From contig CAZSHB010000002.1 in assembly GCA_964606885.1 (NCBI GenBank), forward strand, positions 62,001 to 126,000: a stretch of 64,000 nucleotides of DNA, given 5' to 3'. Positions 34,317 to 43,195 of the stretch are shown piece after piece. The translations under genes and the position numbers were made by a program. Every line of letters starts with the position of its first letter. Positions within the stretch are counted from its first letter, which is position 1. The stretch comes from CAZSHB01 sp964606885. GTDB taxonomy: Bacteria > Babelota > Babeliae > Babelales > CAIQNR01. The notes under the pieces were generated by a model. That model saw nothing but the letters and a program-made list of their open reading frames with translations, was not told the origin of the DNA and made no database searches.

Positions 34317-34731
34317 TAACGGGTTTAGTTTCTTAGAAATTGTTGGTTCGCTTTTAATGATGGGCGTTCTTTTAACCGCACTTTTTTCTATGGAAGGTTC
34401 TGTGCTTGGCAGATTCAGAAAAGCAACGCAGCGTGAAGACCGCATGTTTCTTCTTAAAGGTTTTCTCTTTTCTTTAACCCAAGCGGGCACCGATATACAA
34501 AAGAAGTATGAAATTAAACAAGACACCACAACGCTTTCTATCATTACAGAGCCTGTAAAAAAAGATTCAGTACTTGCCCGTTTTGAAGGGCTGCAGCAAC
34601 AAAAAATAAGTGGCCTCTGGCGCGATGAAAAAAAAGAACGCTCGCTTGATCTTATAGGTTATGTGTTTATACCTATCAAGAAAGATCCAGCAGTGCCTGC
34701 CGTAGCTTTACCCAAGGCGGGGGGAGAATGA
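34288..34731 (+). CDS. Minor pseudopilin, GspI-like
   Basis: This 147-residue protein has the prepilin motif GSNG/FSFLEIVGSLLMMGVLL. It overlaps the previous gene by 29 bases and the next by 4 (ATGA), so the operon is translationally coupled. The C-terminal half is Lys-rich (KKDSVLARF, RDEKKERSLD). Assignment as GspI rests on position and size. Confidence 0.78.
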   Translation: MKNFSHHHGSNGFSFLEIVGSLLMMGVLLTALFSMEGSVLGRFRKATQREDRMFLLKGFLFSLTQAGTDIQKKYEIKQDTTTLSIITEPVKKDSVLARFEGLQQQKISGLWRDEKKERSLDLIGYVFIPIKKDPAVPAVALPKAGGE

Positions 34732-35735
34732 GCATGTTTATGAAACGCGGTTTTTCTTTGCTTGAAGTAGTGATTGGGGTTTTGATTAGTTCAATTTTGA
34801 GTATTACGCTGTTTCAAAGTCTGTTTCAGGTATCAAAAGCATTGCGGTATGTTGATGGCGCATCTCATGTGCATACCGATATCACAATACTCGATCGTCA
34901 GCTTGATAGAGACTTTTCTGGAATGTTTCTGCCACTCAAAAAAGCACCATCTGTCCGCGAAGACGGGGATAAAAAAGATGCATCAGTTCCTGCCGAGCAA
35001 CCAAAAAAACAGGATCCACAGAAACCAGAAAAAGAAGAAGATAAGTACCAACCAGACGCGTTTGTTATAACGGCTGATCAAACAACCAATATGGTTACTA
35101 TGTTCTCGTGCATTACAAGTAACCCGGCGTTGATGTATGGCAATTTATTGCCCCGTATTGTGCGTGTGGTATATAGATTGGTTCCCGATAGGCATCAAGA
35201 AGGTTTGTATACATTAACACGCCAACAGTCTGATGATCTTGATCTTACTGTATTTACGGATAAGAGTTCTAAGATACGAGCATATACACTTATTTCTGGT
35301 ATTAAACAGATTAAGATTGATGCATGGATAGAAAAGATTAAGAAACCAGAAAAAAACCAGCAAGAACAAAAAAAGCCTGGTGAGCCAGAAAAAAAACAGA
35401 CTCAAGATGGTCCAGCAAAGCGTGTTTTTGTAGAATGGCAAGCTTGGAAAAAAACAAATGAAGATGAAAAAAAACAGTTTGAATTAGCGCTTATTCCCGC
35501 ACTTATGAAAATAACGGTGATCTTTATGCAAGGCAAAAGAGAAGTTGAACAAGTGTATTGGTATGCACCGCTGTATGACATAAGGCCGGTTATGATAGAA
35601 GGTCCATCAGCATTGCTCACTGACAAAGAACGAGATGGCAAAAAGCAAGCAGAGCAGCAGTATGGTAAAATTAATGAACAGCTCCAAGACTTTAACGAAC
35701 GTGTTTTATCTAAAAAAGTGATACCTCCGCGATGA
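34728..35735 (+). CDS. Minor pseudopilin, GspJ-like, with charged insert
   Basis: This 335-residue protein has the prepilin motif MKRG/FSLLEVVIGVLISSIL. GspJ proteins usually have about 200 residues; here two highly charged Lys/Glu/Gln/Pro inserts add length (about residues 85-110, with EQPKKQDPQKPEKEEDK, and about 205-235, with KKPEKNQQEQKKPGEPEKK). The inserts look disordered. It overlaps its neighbours by ATGA on both sides. In the type II system GspJ forms the pseudopilus tip with GspI and GspK. Confidence 0.8.
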   Translation: MSMFMKRGFSLLEVVIGVLISSILSITLFQSLFQVSKALRYVDGASHVHTDITILDRQLDRDFSGMFLPLKKAPSVREDGDKKDASVPAEQPKKQDPQKPEKEEDKYQPDAFVITADQTTNMVTMFSCITSNPALMYGNLLPRIVRVVYRLVPDRHQEGLYTLTRQQSDDLDLTVFTDKSSKIRAYTLISGIKQIKIDAWIEKIKKPEKNQQEQKKPGEPEKKQTQDGPAKRVFVEWQAWKKTNEDEKKQFELALIPALMKITVIFMQGKREVEQVYWYAPLYDIRPVMIEGPSALLTDKERDGKKQAEQQYGKINEQLQDFNERVLSKKVIPPR

Positions 35736-36847
35736 AAAAAAATCCTGGTTTTATTTTAGTATTAACGCTTTTGATTCTTTCCCTTGCAACTATTATTGTT
35801 ACGAAACTTTTTGTGCAAGTGCGAACATATACTGCATTTTCTATGATCACCACAAAGCGTGAACAAGCGCGCCATTTGGCACAATCGGGCGTTGCTCTTG
35901 CGTTGGCGCAGTTAACATTGCATGACACCAAGTTAAAACCTAAAGACGAAAAGCAAGATAAAGAAAAAACGAACGAAAAACAGGCTGTTGAAAAACAAGC
36001 GCGTCAATTATTAAAGACGTTGTTGTTAGTGCAAAATAGATGGCAGACATTTGTTTTAACGCATGATCAAGATGGTATAGATGCAATTATTCATATATGT
36101 ATCACATGTGAAGATGGGAAAATTAATTTAAATAAAATATGGAATTTTAAGACGCACGCCTTTTCTAACACACTGTTAAAAACACAAGATCCAAAAAAAT
36201 TATTTGGCATGTTAGGAGAGACAGCTGCGCCTTTTACAAACAATAAAAATATGTTTGAGGGTGTGGTTGATGTGCTCAAAAAGCAGCCGCAACCACTGTT
36301 TGATATTACGCAACTATTAACAAGTACTAAGTTGTGGGATTTTAAAGACCATGTCTTTTTTGAACCACCTTTTGAACAGCCAAAAGAAGCTTCTAAAAGC
36401 AGTTCTGAGTTTATGCCAACGGTACAAGACAAAGCAAAAGATGCGATAGCGTTGACCGATTTATTTACGGTGTGGACTGATGAGTCGACCATGTATCCGT
36501 TATTACTTTCTACATCGATGCGATTGATTTTTAAATTGTCTGCACATGCACCAAGTACAAAAGAGTTTGCACAAGAAGTTGATACGCTTGTAGAAAAGAT
36601 TCCTCTTGATGGTGTTAACTGGATGCAAGATTGGAATACGTATGCAAAACCGGTGTTGCAAAAAGAGTTTGCTGTATTACCAAAAGAGATACTGCCGTTC
36701 CTAGGCTCAAAATTTGAGCCTCGTATCTTTTCTGTGCTATGTTATGCTGAAGTTGGTACCGTTAAGCAAAAACTACTTGCTATCCTTGAAAGATCTCGTG
36801 TAGAAAAAGGAGAAGAATTCAAGGTTAAAAAACTCTATTGGATCTAA
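35732..36847 (+). CDS. Minor pseudopilin, GspK-like
   Basis: This 371-residue protein has the atypical tip-pseudopilin start KKNPG/FILVLTLLILSLATII, lacking the +5 Glu as is usual for GspK. The helix continues to REQARHLAQSGVALALAQL, and then comes a large domain with GKINLNKIW, which resembles the GspK SAM-like region. A Lys/Glu/Gln-rich stretch near residues 70-90 parallels the insert in the GspJ-like protein. It closes the pseudopilin block and is followed by the MCE gene 10 bases later. Confidence 0.82.
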   Translation: MKKNPGFILVLTLLILSLATIIVTKLFVQVRTYTAFSMITTKREQARHLAQSGVALALAQLTLHDTKLKPKDEKQDKEKTNEKQAVEKQARQLLKTLLLVQNRWQTFVLTHDQDGIDAIIHICITCEDGKINLNKIWNFKTHAFSNTLLKTQDPKKLFGMLGETAAPFTNNKNMFEGVVDVLKKQPQPLFDITQLLTSTKLWDFKDHVFFEPPFEQPKEASKSSSEFMPTVQDKAKDAIALTDLFTVWTDESTMYPLLLSTSMRLIFKLSAHAPSTKEFAQEVDTLVEKIPLDGVNWMQDWNTYAKPVLQKEFAVLPKEILPFLGSKFEPRIFSVLCYAEVGTVKQKLLAILERSRVEKGEEFKVKKLYWI

Positions 36848-36857
36848 AAAGGAAACA

Positions 36858-38507
36858 ATGCGGATTAATTCAGAAACCAGTGTCGGTCTATTTGTAGCCG
36901 CAGCGCTGGCAATTTTTTTCTATATGACTTTCCAGATTGGCGTTTTTAGACTTGATACATCAAATTATCGAGGTCACGTTGTGTATTTCAACGATGTATC
37001 TGGTCTTGCAAAGAAAGCTGATGTAAAGATAGCAGGCGTCAAAGTAGGTTGGGTAGATGGTATTAGTTTGGTACAAGGCGATGCTGCGTATCAAGCAAGT
37101 GCGATGCTCAAGATTAATAAAGATTATATTATTCGCAGTGATGCGTATGCGGTAGTTCGTCAAGACGGACTTCTTGGTGTTAAGTATCTTGAATTGGTTC
37201 CTGGTGATCCATTATCACAACCGCTTCAAGCAGGCCAACCATTAGGTAATCCAGGCAAAGCACCAGTATCAATCGATGACTTATTGCATCAGTTTAAAGG
37301 TATTGCAAACAACGTAGAAGATGTCACAGCGGTTATCAAAAACTCAATCGGTACGGTTGATGGTAAAGCACAGCTACAAGAGACCTTTAAGAACATTGCT
37401 ATTGCAGCAGAACGTATCGCATCCTTCTCCGATGCGGTTGATAGAATTGCCAACAATAACGAAGGTGATGTAAGTCAAATTGTTGCAGATATTCGTGATT
37501 TTGCGCATGAACTTAAAACAGGGTTTCCGCCACTGCAAGAAGATTTACGTCGTATAGCAGCAAAAATAGATGGTGAGTTGTTACCATCTGTACAACGTAG
37601 CATCGAAAAAATTGCCGGCACGTTTGACCGTGACTTTGATAAAGTTGCAAGCAAACTGCAAACAACAGCAGACGCTATTGAAGGCGCTGCACTACAAACA
37701 CGCGATGGCTTTAAGAGTATCGGTTCAGTTGCTGACAAGATCAACGAAGGTAAAGGCTTGTTAGGTAAGTTGGTTAATGATGACGAAACCTATCGAGATC
37801 TTAAGGTTGCCGTACAAGGGTTAAAGAACTACTTCTCTAAGGTTGATACACTTGGGATTGTGTTTGATGGACACGTAGAAAACATGTACAACGATGCGGA
37901 AGCATTAAACATTCGCGATTCTAAAGGTTACTTTGGTGTGCGTATGTTCCCTGCAGAAGATAGATTCTATGTGATGCAAATGTGCGGATCATTAAAGGGT
38001 ACTGTTAAGCGTCGCTTAATTGAGTACGAACGTTTCGATCAAGAAGGTAACCAGTATTACTTAGCAAACATGAACGTTGATGATAATTACAGATGGGCAT
38101 ATCCAACGCAATTGTACGAAAAAGTAGTTGAACGAGATACACTCAAATACTCCGTACAGTTTGGTAAGATCTTTAACGAACTTGCCTTCCGATTCGGGTT
38201 GTTCGAAAGCACCTTTGGTTGCGCAGTTGATTACGACATTCCGTTTGGCACTGAAAAACTTCGTTGGGTTACCTCGTTTGAAGCGTACGACTTTAGAGGT
38301 CGTGATCGTTACATTCATAACCAAGTTCCGCATCTTAAGTGGAATAACAAGGTGTTTATTCTTAACAATATCTACTTTGCCTTTGGTGCAGATGACTTTA
38401 TCAGTAGATATAACAAGAGCGGATTCTTTGGGTTTGGTCTACGTTTTGTTGATGACGATATTAAGTATCTTGGCTCTTACGCAGGCTTTGGCGGCGCTAA
38501 GAACTAA
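36858..38507 (+). CDS. MCE/MlaD-family lipid-transport protein with long C-terminus
   Basis: A single membrane anchor (VGLFVAAALAIFFYMTFQIG) precedes an MCE domain (about 38-120: VYFNDVSGLAKKADVKIAGV, VGWVDGI, GLLGVKYLELVPG). MCE proteins shuttle phospholipids across the periplasm. Next is a long helical region (about 135-330) of the kind that forms tunnels or needles. It is followed by about 220 residues that look like beta-barrel strands (GYFGVRMFPAEDRFYVMQM, AFRFGLFESTFGCAVDYDIP, GFFGFGLRFVDDDIKYLGS). That last part is uncommon in MlaD. AAAAGGA precedes the ATG. No MlaE or MlaF gene is nearby. Confidence 0.88.
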   Translation: MRINSETSVGLFVAAALAIFFYMTFQIGVFRLDTSNYRGHVVYFNDVSGLAKKADVKIAGVKVGWVDGISLVQGDAAYQASAMLKINKDYIIRSDAYAVVRQDGLLGVKYLELVPGDPLSQPLQAGQPLGNPGKAPVSIDDLLHQFKGIANNVEDVTAVIKNSIGTVDGKAQLQETFKNIAIAAERIASFSDAVDRIANNNEGDVSQIVADIRDFAHELKTGFPPLQEDLRRIAAKIDGELLPSVQRSIEKIAGTFDRDFDKVASKLQTTADAIEGAALQTRDGFKSIGSVADKINEGKGLLGKLVNDDETYRDLKVAVQGLKNYFSKVDTLGIVFDGHVENMYNDAEALNIRDSKGYFGVRMFPAEDRFYVMQMCGSLKGTVKRRLIEYERFDQEGNQYYLANMNVDDNYRWAYPTQLYEKVVERDTLKYSVQFGKIFNELAFRFGLFESTFGCAVDYDIPFGTEKLRWVTSFEAYDFRGRDRYIHNQVPHLKWNNKVFILNNIYFAFGADDFISRYNKSGFFGFGLRFVDDDIKYLGSYAGFGGAKN

Positions 38508-39349
38508 TCAACGACACTTGCTTGGCGCATGCGATGGTTATGCGCCCAGCTAAAAAAGAGTTGATTTAGATACGCAAGACGGTCTAAACGTTTTTGTACT
38601 AAGTGGCTTGCATCTTTATAATTCACCACACGTCCAACATGAGCACGGGCCATCCACTTCATAGTCGTCAGATAGTTTTGCAGTAACGACCGTTCTGATT
38701 TTACAACATCTAAAAACGTCATACTCGGATACATGTAGTCAGTAGGATTAGTAGGATTACTGTGTTGTAACTGAATGGCGGCTAACAGTTCTTTGGTTAC
38801 TAAGTCTGCTGGCTGTTGTAACAATTGTTCTAGTTGTTGTTCGTGCTTCCAATTACACCAGGCTTGTTTATCTACTAGCAAATTATTTGTTTTATAGGTG
38901 ATTACTTTATACGTAGCAAAAAGTGCTGTGCCTGCTACTGCTGTAGTGATCACAATTGTTTTTAAGGACGGTAATCCAAACCAGGGGAGCCAACTGCCGC
39001 TTGCGTTACTATCGCTGATGGTTATGTGTTCTTGGTTTTGCTTTGCGCTATTGCTATTTCTTTGGCCCTTCTGGAGAGTTGCTTGATCGTTATCTTGCAG
39101 ATTTTTTTGTGCACTGTCTTGTTTAGTGTCTTGTTTAGTGTCTTGTTTAGTGTCTTGTTTAGTGTCTTGTTTAGTGTTGGTGCTAATTTCAGACTGTATT
39201 TTTGATTCGTTATTAGCATGCACTATAACGCCTGGTCCGTTTGCTGCTGATGCATGTAAATGTACATGAATGACAATTGGTTTTTCAGGATCCGCACTGC
39301 AAAAAAGTGCTGTAGAAAACAGTGCTATACTCATCATCAATTTCTTCAT
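38504..39349 (-). CDS. Secreted protein with TKQD tandem repeat
   Basis: The 281-residue product has signal peptide MKKLMMSIALFSTALFCSA, followed by a low-complexity Asn/Gln/Lys/Asp-rich part that includes five TKQD units (DNA repeat 39116-39175). A hydrophobic helix (LKTIVITTAVAGTALFATYK) follows, then a helical C-terminal domain with CNWKHEQQLEQLLQQPADL. It could be anchored by the single helix with the C-terminus on the inner side or processed further. No family is recognised. The gene converges on the MCE gene with a 4-base overlap. Confidence 0.72.
   Translation of the reverse strand: MKKLMMSIALFSTALFCSADPEKPIVIHVHLHASAANGPGVIVHANNESKIQSEISTNTKQDTKQDTKQDTKQDTKQDSAQKNLQDNDQATLQKGQRNSNSAKQNQEHITISDSNASGSWLPWFGLPSLKTIVITTAVAGTALFATYKVITYKTNNLLVDKQAWCNWKHEQQLEQLLQQPADLVTKELLAAIQLQHSNPTNPTDYMYPSMTFLDVVKSERSLLQNYLTTMKWMARAHVGRVVNYKDASHLVQKRLDRLAYLNQLFFSWAHNHRMRQASVVD
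39116..39175. repeat. Five copies of a 12-bp coding repeat
   Basis: GTCTTGTTTAGT repeats five times without change (39116-39175) inside the secreted-protein gene and encodes Thr-Lys-Gln-Asp on the minus strand. Perfect identity suggests recent or unstable expansion. Confidence 0.95.
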
Positions 39350-39454
39350 AATGCTCTTCCTATCATTAGTTTGGTATGTGACGCGCTGTTAGTTATATAT
39401 GATTTTTTGAACAAAGAAATAGGGTAAAATTTATTTTCTGGTATCTTTAAAAGT

Positions 39455-40141
39455 ATGAATATTCAAAAAAAGTTAGCGTACCTTCATTTCTTAAAGAAAT
39501 TTGTTACCCCGGCACGGCAAGAAAAAATTTTACATTTGTTACCGCAACGTACGCGGCATGTAGCAGCTGTGCTTGAGGACGTCTCGCAGTCTCATAACGC
39601 GGCAGCTGTTTTGCGCTCGTGTGAGGCGCTTGGTGTGCAAAATGTGTACGCTATTGAACAGCACCACCCACTAGAATTAAAACAAAAAATTTCTCAAGGT
39701 GCAGCAAAGTGGTTAACGCTGACTCGTTTTTCTCATCAAGAGTATGCAGATCCGCTTACAGCCTGCATCAGCACCCTTAAAGAACAACAGTATACTGTTA
39801 TTGGTACATCGCCTCATGCAACAAAAACATTACAGCAGGTTGCTGTCACAGGTAAGGTTGCTTTGATGTTTGGCACAGAAGAGACTGGTTTATCCCCCGC
39901 AGCAATCAAAGCGTGCGATGATCTTATTGCATTACCCCAGTATGGTTTTGTAGAAAGTTTAAACGTTTCTGTGTGTGCAGCACTTTGTCTGTACGATCTA
40001 ACAACTCGTTTGCGCAGTTCTACAATTGACTGGCATTTGTCACCACAGGAACAAGACGAGCTTGAATTGCACTGGCTAGAGTTATCGTTGGAACATCCAC
40101 AAGCGCTTAAAAATAGATTTCTGCAAGAATACCAAGATTAG
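39455..40141 (+). CDS. trmH: tRNA 2'-O-methyltransferase TrmH (SpoU family)
   Basis: This 228-residue SpoU/TrmH enzyme has the three SPOUT motifs: SHNAAAVLRSCEALGVQNVY, LMFGTEETGLSPAAIKACD and LPQYGFVESLNVSVCAAL, the last forming the knotted S-adenosylmethionine pocket. The ending with GFVESLNVSV and a C-terminal helix matches TrmH, which methylates G18 of tRNAs. No strong ribosome-binding site is seen. It is convergent with ybeY. Confidence 0.9.
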   Translation: MNIQKKLAYLHFLKKFVTPARQEKILHLLPQRTRHVAAVLEDVSQSHNAAAVLRSCEALGVQNVYAIEQHHPLELKQKISQGAAKWLTLTRFSHQEYADPLTACISTLKEQQYTVIGTSPHATKTLQQVAVTGKVALMFGTEETGLSPAAIKACDDLIALPQYGFVESLNVSVCAALCLYDLTTRLRSSTIDWHLSPQEQDELELHWLELSLEHPQALKNRFLQEYQD

Positions 40142-40606
40142 TTACTGATCAGTTGGTAGTTTCAATTTTTTGGCAATTGATCGTTCTATGGCACTCATTT
40201 TTGCATCGTTATCATCATCATAATGCGTGTACCCAAGTAAATGGCAGATGCCATGGATGAGTAACACACCCATGCGTTGTTGTAGTGTTGAGTTATAGAG
40301 CGGTAACAGATAGTTCACAAAATCTACCGAAATAATAATATCACCAACGTTCTTATCTTCTTCGCATGTGACTTTTATTTTTTGTCCTGCCGTGAGACCT
40401 TCGTGATATGGAAACGATAAGATGTCGGTTGCTTTATCTTTTTTACGGTACGTCTTATTGTATGCTCTAATGGTTGCATTGGTGGTAAACCAGATACCAA
40501 GATCAAAATCTGCATACCCTAATTCTTTTAAAATAAAGGCCGCTTGTTCTTCTATCAGACGTAGATCAAGGCCATGTTTTTTAAGTTTAGTTTTAATAAC
40601 GATCAT
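40142..40606 (-). CDS. ybeY: Endoribonuclease YbeY (rRNA maturation factor)
   Basis: This 154-residue YbeY has the metal-binding motif HGICHLLGYTHYDD, fitting the HGxLHLxGYDH consensus with three zinc histidines, preceded by the domain opening (LGIWFTTNATIRAYNKTYRK). It processes the 3' end of 16S rRNA and takes part in ribosome quality control. It follows valS after six bases and is likely cotranscribed. Confidence 0.95.
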   Translation of the reverse strand: MIVIKTKLKKHGLDLRLIEEQAAFILKELGYADFDLGIWFTTNATIRAYNKTYRKKDKATDILSFPYHEGLTAGQKIKVTCEEDKNVGDIIISVDFVNYLLPLYNSTLQQRMGVLLIHGICHLLGYTHYDDDNDAKMSAIERSIAKKLKLPTDQ

Positions 40607-40612
40607 AGCTGT

Positions 40613-43105
40613 TTATGCCTTTGGTTCTTCTTGTAGTTGGGTAAGATCGATCGTTGCATGCCACGTGTTCCCTTGTTGTTCTAACTTGTTTGCACCATGC
40701 GCTTTAGCTTCAAGTACAAGCGTCGTACTGAACGTAATACCTTTGATGCACTGTTCTAGTGATGTAAAAAGAGTATGTGCAGATGCATGTACTCCAGTAA
40801 TTGTGAGTATATGCAGTGGTGTCTTAAGCGATAGTTCTTGTGCCGTTTTTAATTTGCGCACAGCACTGATAACTTCTAAAAGTGTGGCAACTGATGCAAC
40901 CGTTTCTGGCGCATGTATAGGTAATTGTACATCTTTAAAGTGAGTTATATGCAGCGACGATATGCCCATACTGTCTTTAAAGAACATGCCATACAGTGTG
41001 TCGGTGCTATGCGGAATATAGGGCGCAAGGAGTTGCAAGATGCGTAATCCAACATGGTTTAATGTCCATTTGGTAGCGGCAACTGCTTCTGGCGTATACA
41101 GCTCTGGGTGGAACAGTTGGTCTTTGATAAGTTCTAAGTAGTTATCACAGAAATCGTTCCAGAAGAAATGTTCAACAGCCGCAAGTGCTGGGCCAAACTC
41201 GTTTGCTTCTAGTTGTTTGCTGTATTCAGTAAAAGTTACATGCGCTTGGTGTACAATCCAGGTGTTGAGTAATCCAAGATCGTGTGGTTTTTTGCTTGGG
41301 GCGTCATTGATATGTTCTTTAATAAATCTAAAAGCGTTCCATAATTTGGTGATCAGCTTTTGACCAATTTTCAGTTGTGTTTCTGAGAATGCAACATCGT
41401 GTCCCAAGTGACCAGATGCGGTCCAGTATCTAATAGCGTCAGCCGGATACTGCTTAATTAATTGTTCTGGATCCGTTGGGTTATTACCTTGAGATTTTGA
41501 AATTTTATCTTTGTCTTTGCTGAGTACGTGGCCAGAGATTACAATCTGTTTCCATGGAATAGTGTCATGGTGCAAGAGTGTTTTAATAATGGTGTAAAAT
41601 GCCCAGGTACGAATAATATCGTGTGCTTGGGGACGCATGCTCATCGGTAAAAAGCTTGGTTTTTCTTTGCCAAATGTGTTGTGTTCACTGTTACTAAAGA
41701 GTGATAAATCAATATACGGAGTTAATGATGAGGTATTCCAGGTATCCATCACATCAGTATCGCCTACAATATCCGTGCTCTTACATTCTGGGCAGCTACC
41801 ACCTGGGAACTGTTTTTCTTGTGGATCAATAGGCAGTGCAGTTTCTGGAGCTAGTAATACAGCTGAACAATTCTGGCAGTGCCATGCAGGGAACGGAATA
41901 CCGTAAAAACGTTGGCGGCTTAAGCACCAGTCCCATTGTAAATTTTTGATCCAATCGATACAGCGAGACTTCATAAAGCTTGGATACCAATCAACCTTGT
42001 CAAGCGCCTGTAAGAACTGTTCTTTGTGGTCAAGAATACGTAAGAACCATTGTTTTACAACAACAAATTCGATTTCTTTTTTGCAACGTTCGTGCACGCT
42101 TACTGCGTGAACGAGTGACTTTTGTTCTTTAACTAAGTTCTGTTCTTTAAGAACTTCAATAATTTTTTCGCGGGCAATGTGTGCTTTAAGGCCTGCAAGA
42201 ATGCCGGTTGTTTCTAACCATTTGCCTTCTAGGGTCATACACGGGCGGTACGGCAAGTGGTGTTTTTTATACCACATAATGTCCGTTTTATCGCCAAAGG
42301 TGCAGCACATAACAAGGCCGGTTCCTTTGTCTTGTTGTACCAAATCGTCTGCTAAAATAGGTACATGCATGCCAAATACGGGCACTATTGCTTGCGTGCC
42401 AGCAAGGTGTTGGTAGCGTGCATCATCAGGGTGATATAAAAGTGCAACGCATGATGGTAATAGTTCAGGACGGGTGGTTGCAATCAGCAACGGTGTGCCG
42501 TCAGTGGCGGTAAATTCAATGGTGTTAAATTGGGATGGGAGGTCTACCGAGTCAAGTTCTGCTTGTGCTACGGCAGTGCGGCAAGTAGTGCAAAAAAGAG
42601 CAGGATCTTCTTTTTGGTACACGTACCCTTTGTTGTATAAATCTATAAATGATGCTTGGGAAATTTTTTGTGCGCGTGGAGAAATGGTTGAGTAGGTATG
42701 GCGCCAGTCTGCAGAAATACCCATACGCTTCCATAAAGAAGCGAACTCTTGGGCCATGCCTGCCGATTCAGTTAAGCAGAGTTTCACAAACTCACTGCGT
42801 CCCATATAAAGACCGCTTACTTTGTGCTTTTTTTCTACAAAACGTTCGGTAGCAAGACCGTTGTCGTCAAACCCAAAAGGGTAGAAAACGTTGTAGCCGC
42901 CAAGCCGTTTATAGCGGGCAATAATATCGGTTTGTGTGTATGAAAAAATATGACCTATATGCAACGACCCAGAGACTGTTGGTGGGGGTGTATCGATAGA
43001 AAAGAGGGGTTTTTGTGAATGCTGTTCTGTTGCATAGACAGACGCATGTTCCCATTCTTTTTGGATCTGAGAGTCTAGTAACTGATGGTCATAATGAGTA
43101 TTCAT
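40613..43105 (-). CDS. valS: Valyl-tRNA synthetase
   Basis: The product is 830 residues from the ATG at 43105; a GTG three codons earlier is also open and neither start has a strong ribosome-binding site. The class I motifs are HIGH (49-52) and DKISKSQGN. The segment FYPFGFDDNGLATERFVEKK is characteristic of the archaeal/rickettsial type of ValS rather than the common bacterial form. Zinc-type cysteine pairs (CTTC, CQNC, CPEC) are visible. The C-terminal coiled-coil arm found in most bacterial ValS appears short or absent. It charges tRNA-Val and edits threonine. It is probably cotranscribed with ybeY. Confidence 0.97.
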   Translation of the reverse strand: MNTHYDHQLLDSQIQKEWEHASVYATEQHSQKPLFSIDTPPPTVSGSLHIGHIFSYTQTDIIARYKRLGGYNVFYPFGFDDNGLATERFVEKKHKVSGLYMGRSEFVKLCLTESAGMAQEFASLWKRMGISADWRHTYSTISPRAQKISQASFIDLYNKGYVYQKEDPALFCTTCRTAVAQAELDSVDLPSQFNTIEFTATDGTPLLIATTRPELLPSCVALLYHPDDARYQHLAGTQAIVPVFGMHVPILADDLVQQDKGTGLVMCCTFGDKTDIMWYKKHHLPYRPCMTLEGKWLETTGILAGLKAHIAREKIIEVLKEQNLVKEQKSLVHAVSVHERCKKEIEFVVVKQWFLRILDHKEQFLQALDKVDWYPSFMKSRCIDWIKNLQWDWCLSRQRFYGIPFPAWHCQNCSAVLLAPETALPIDPQEKQFPGGSCPECKSTDIVGDTDVMDTWNTSSLTPYIDLSLFSNSEHNTFGKEKPSFLPMSMRPQAHDIIRTWAFYTIIKTLLHHDTIPWKQIVISGHVLSKDKDKISKSQGNNPTDPEQLIKQYPADAIRYWTASGHLGHDVAFSETQLKIGQKLITKLWNAFRFIKEHINDAPSKKPHDLGLLNTWIVHQAHVTFTEYSKQLEANEFGPALAAVEHFFWNDFCDNYLELIKDQLFHPELYTPEAVAATKWTLNHVGLRILQLLAPYIPHSTDTLYGMFFKDSMGISSLHITHFKDVQLPIHAPETVASVATLLEVISAVRKLKTAQELSLKTPLHILTITGVHASAHTLFTSLEQCIKGITFSTTLVLEAKAHGANKLEQQGNTWHATIDLTQLQEEPKA

Positions 43106-43158
43106 ACAAAACACCGCTTGTTAAAGGAGATTTACCTACTATAACCAAGCGTAATCAC

Positions 43159-43195
43159 AAAAAGCCTGTTGGTCAAAAACGTTGACCGATTAGGC
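43159..43195 (-). terminator. Rho-independent terminator after TMTC-like gene
   Basis: The minus strand has GCCT-AATC-GGTCAA / TTGACC-AAC-AGGC with a short loop and TTTTT. It overlaps the stop codon at 43190. Confidence 0.75.

Noticed and set aside
39116..39175. CRISPR-like direct repeats
   Set aside because: Units are 12 bases, contiguous, without spacers, and keep a reading frame.
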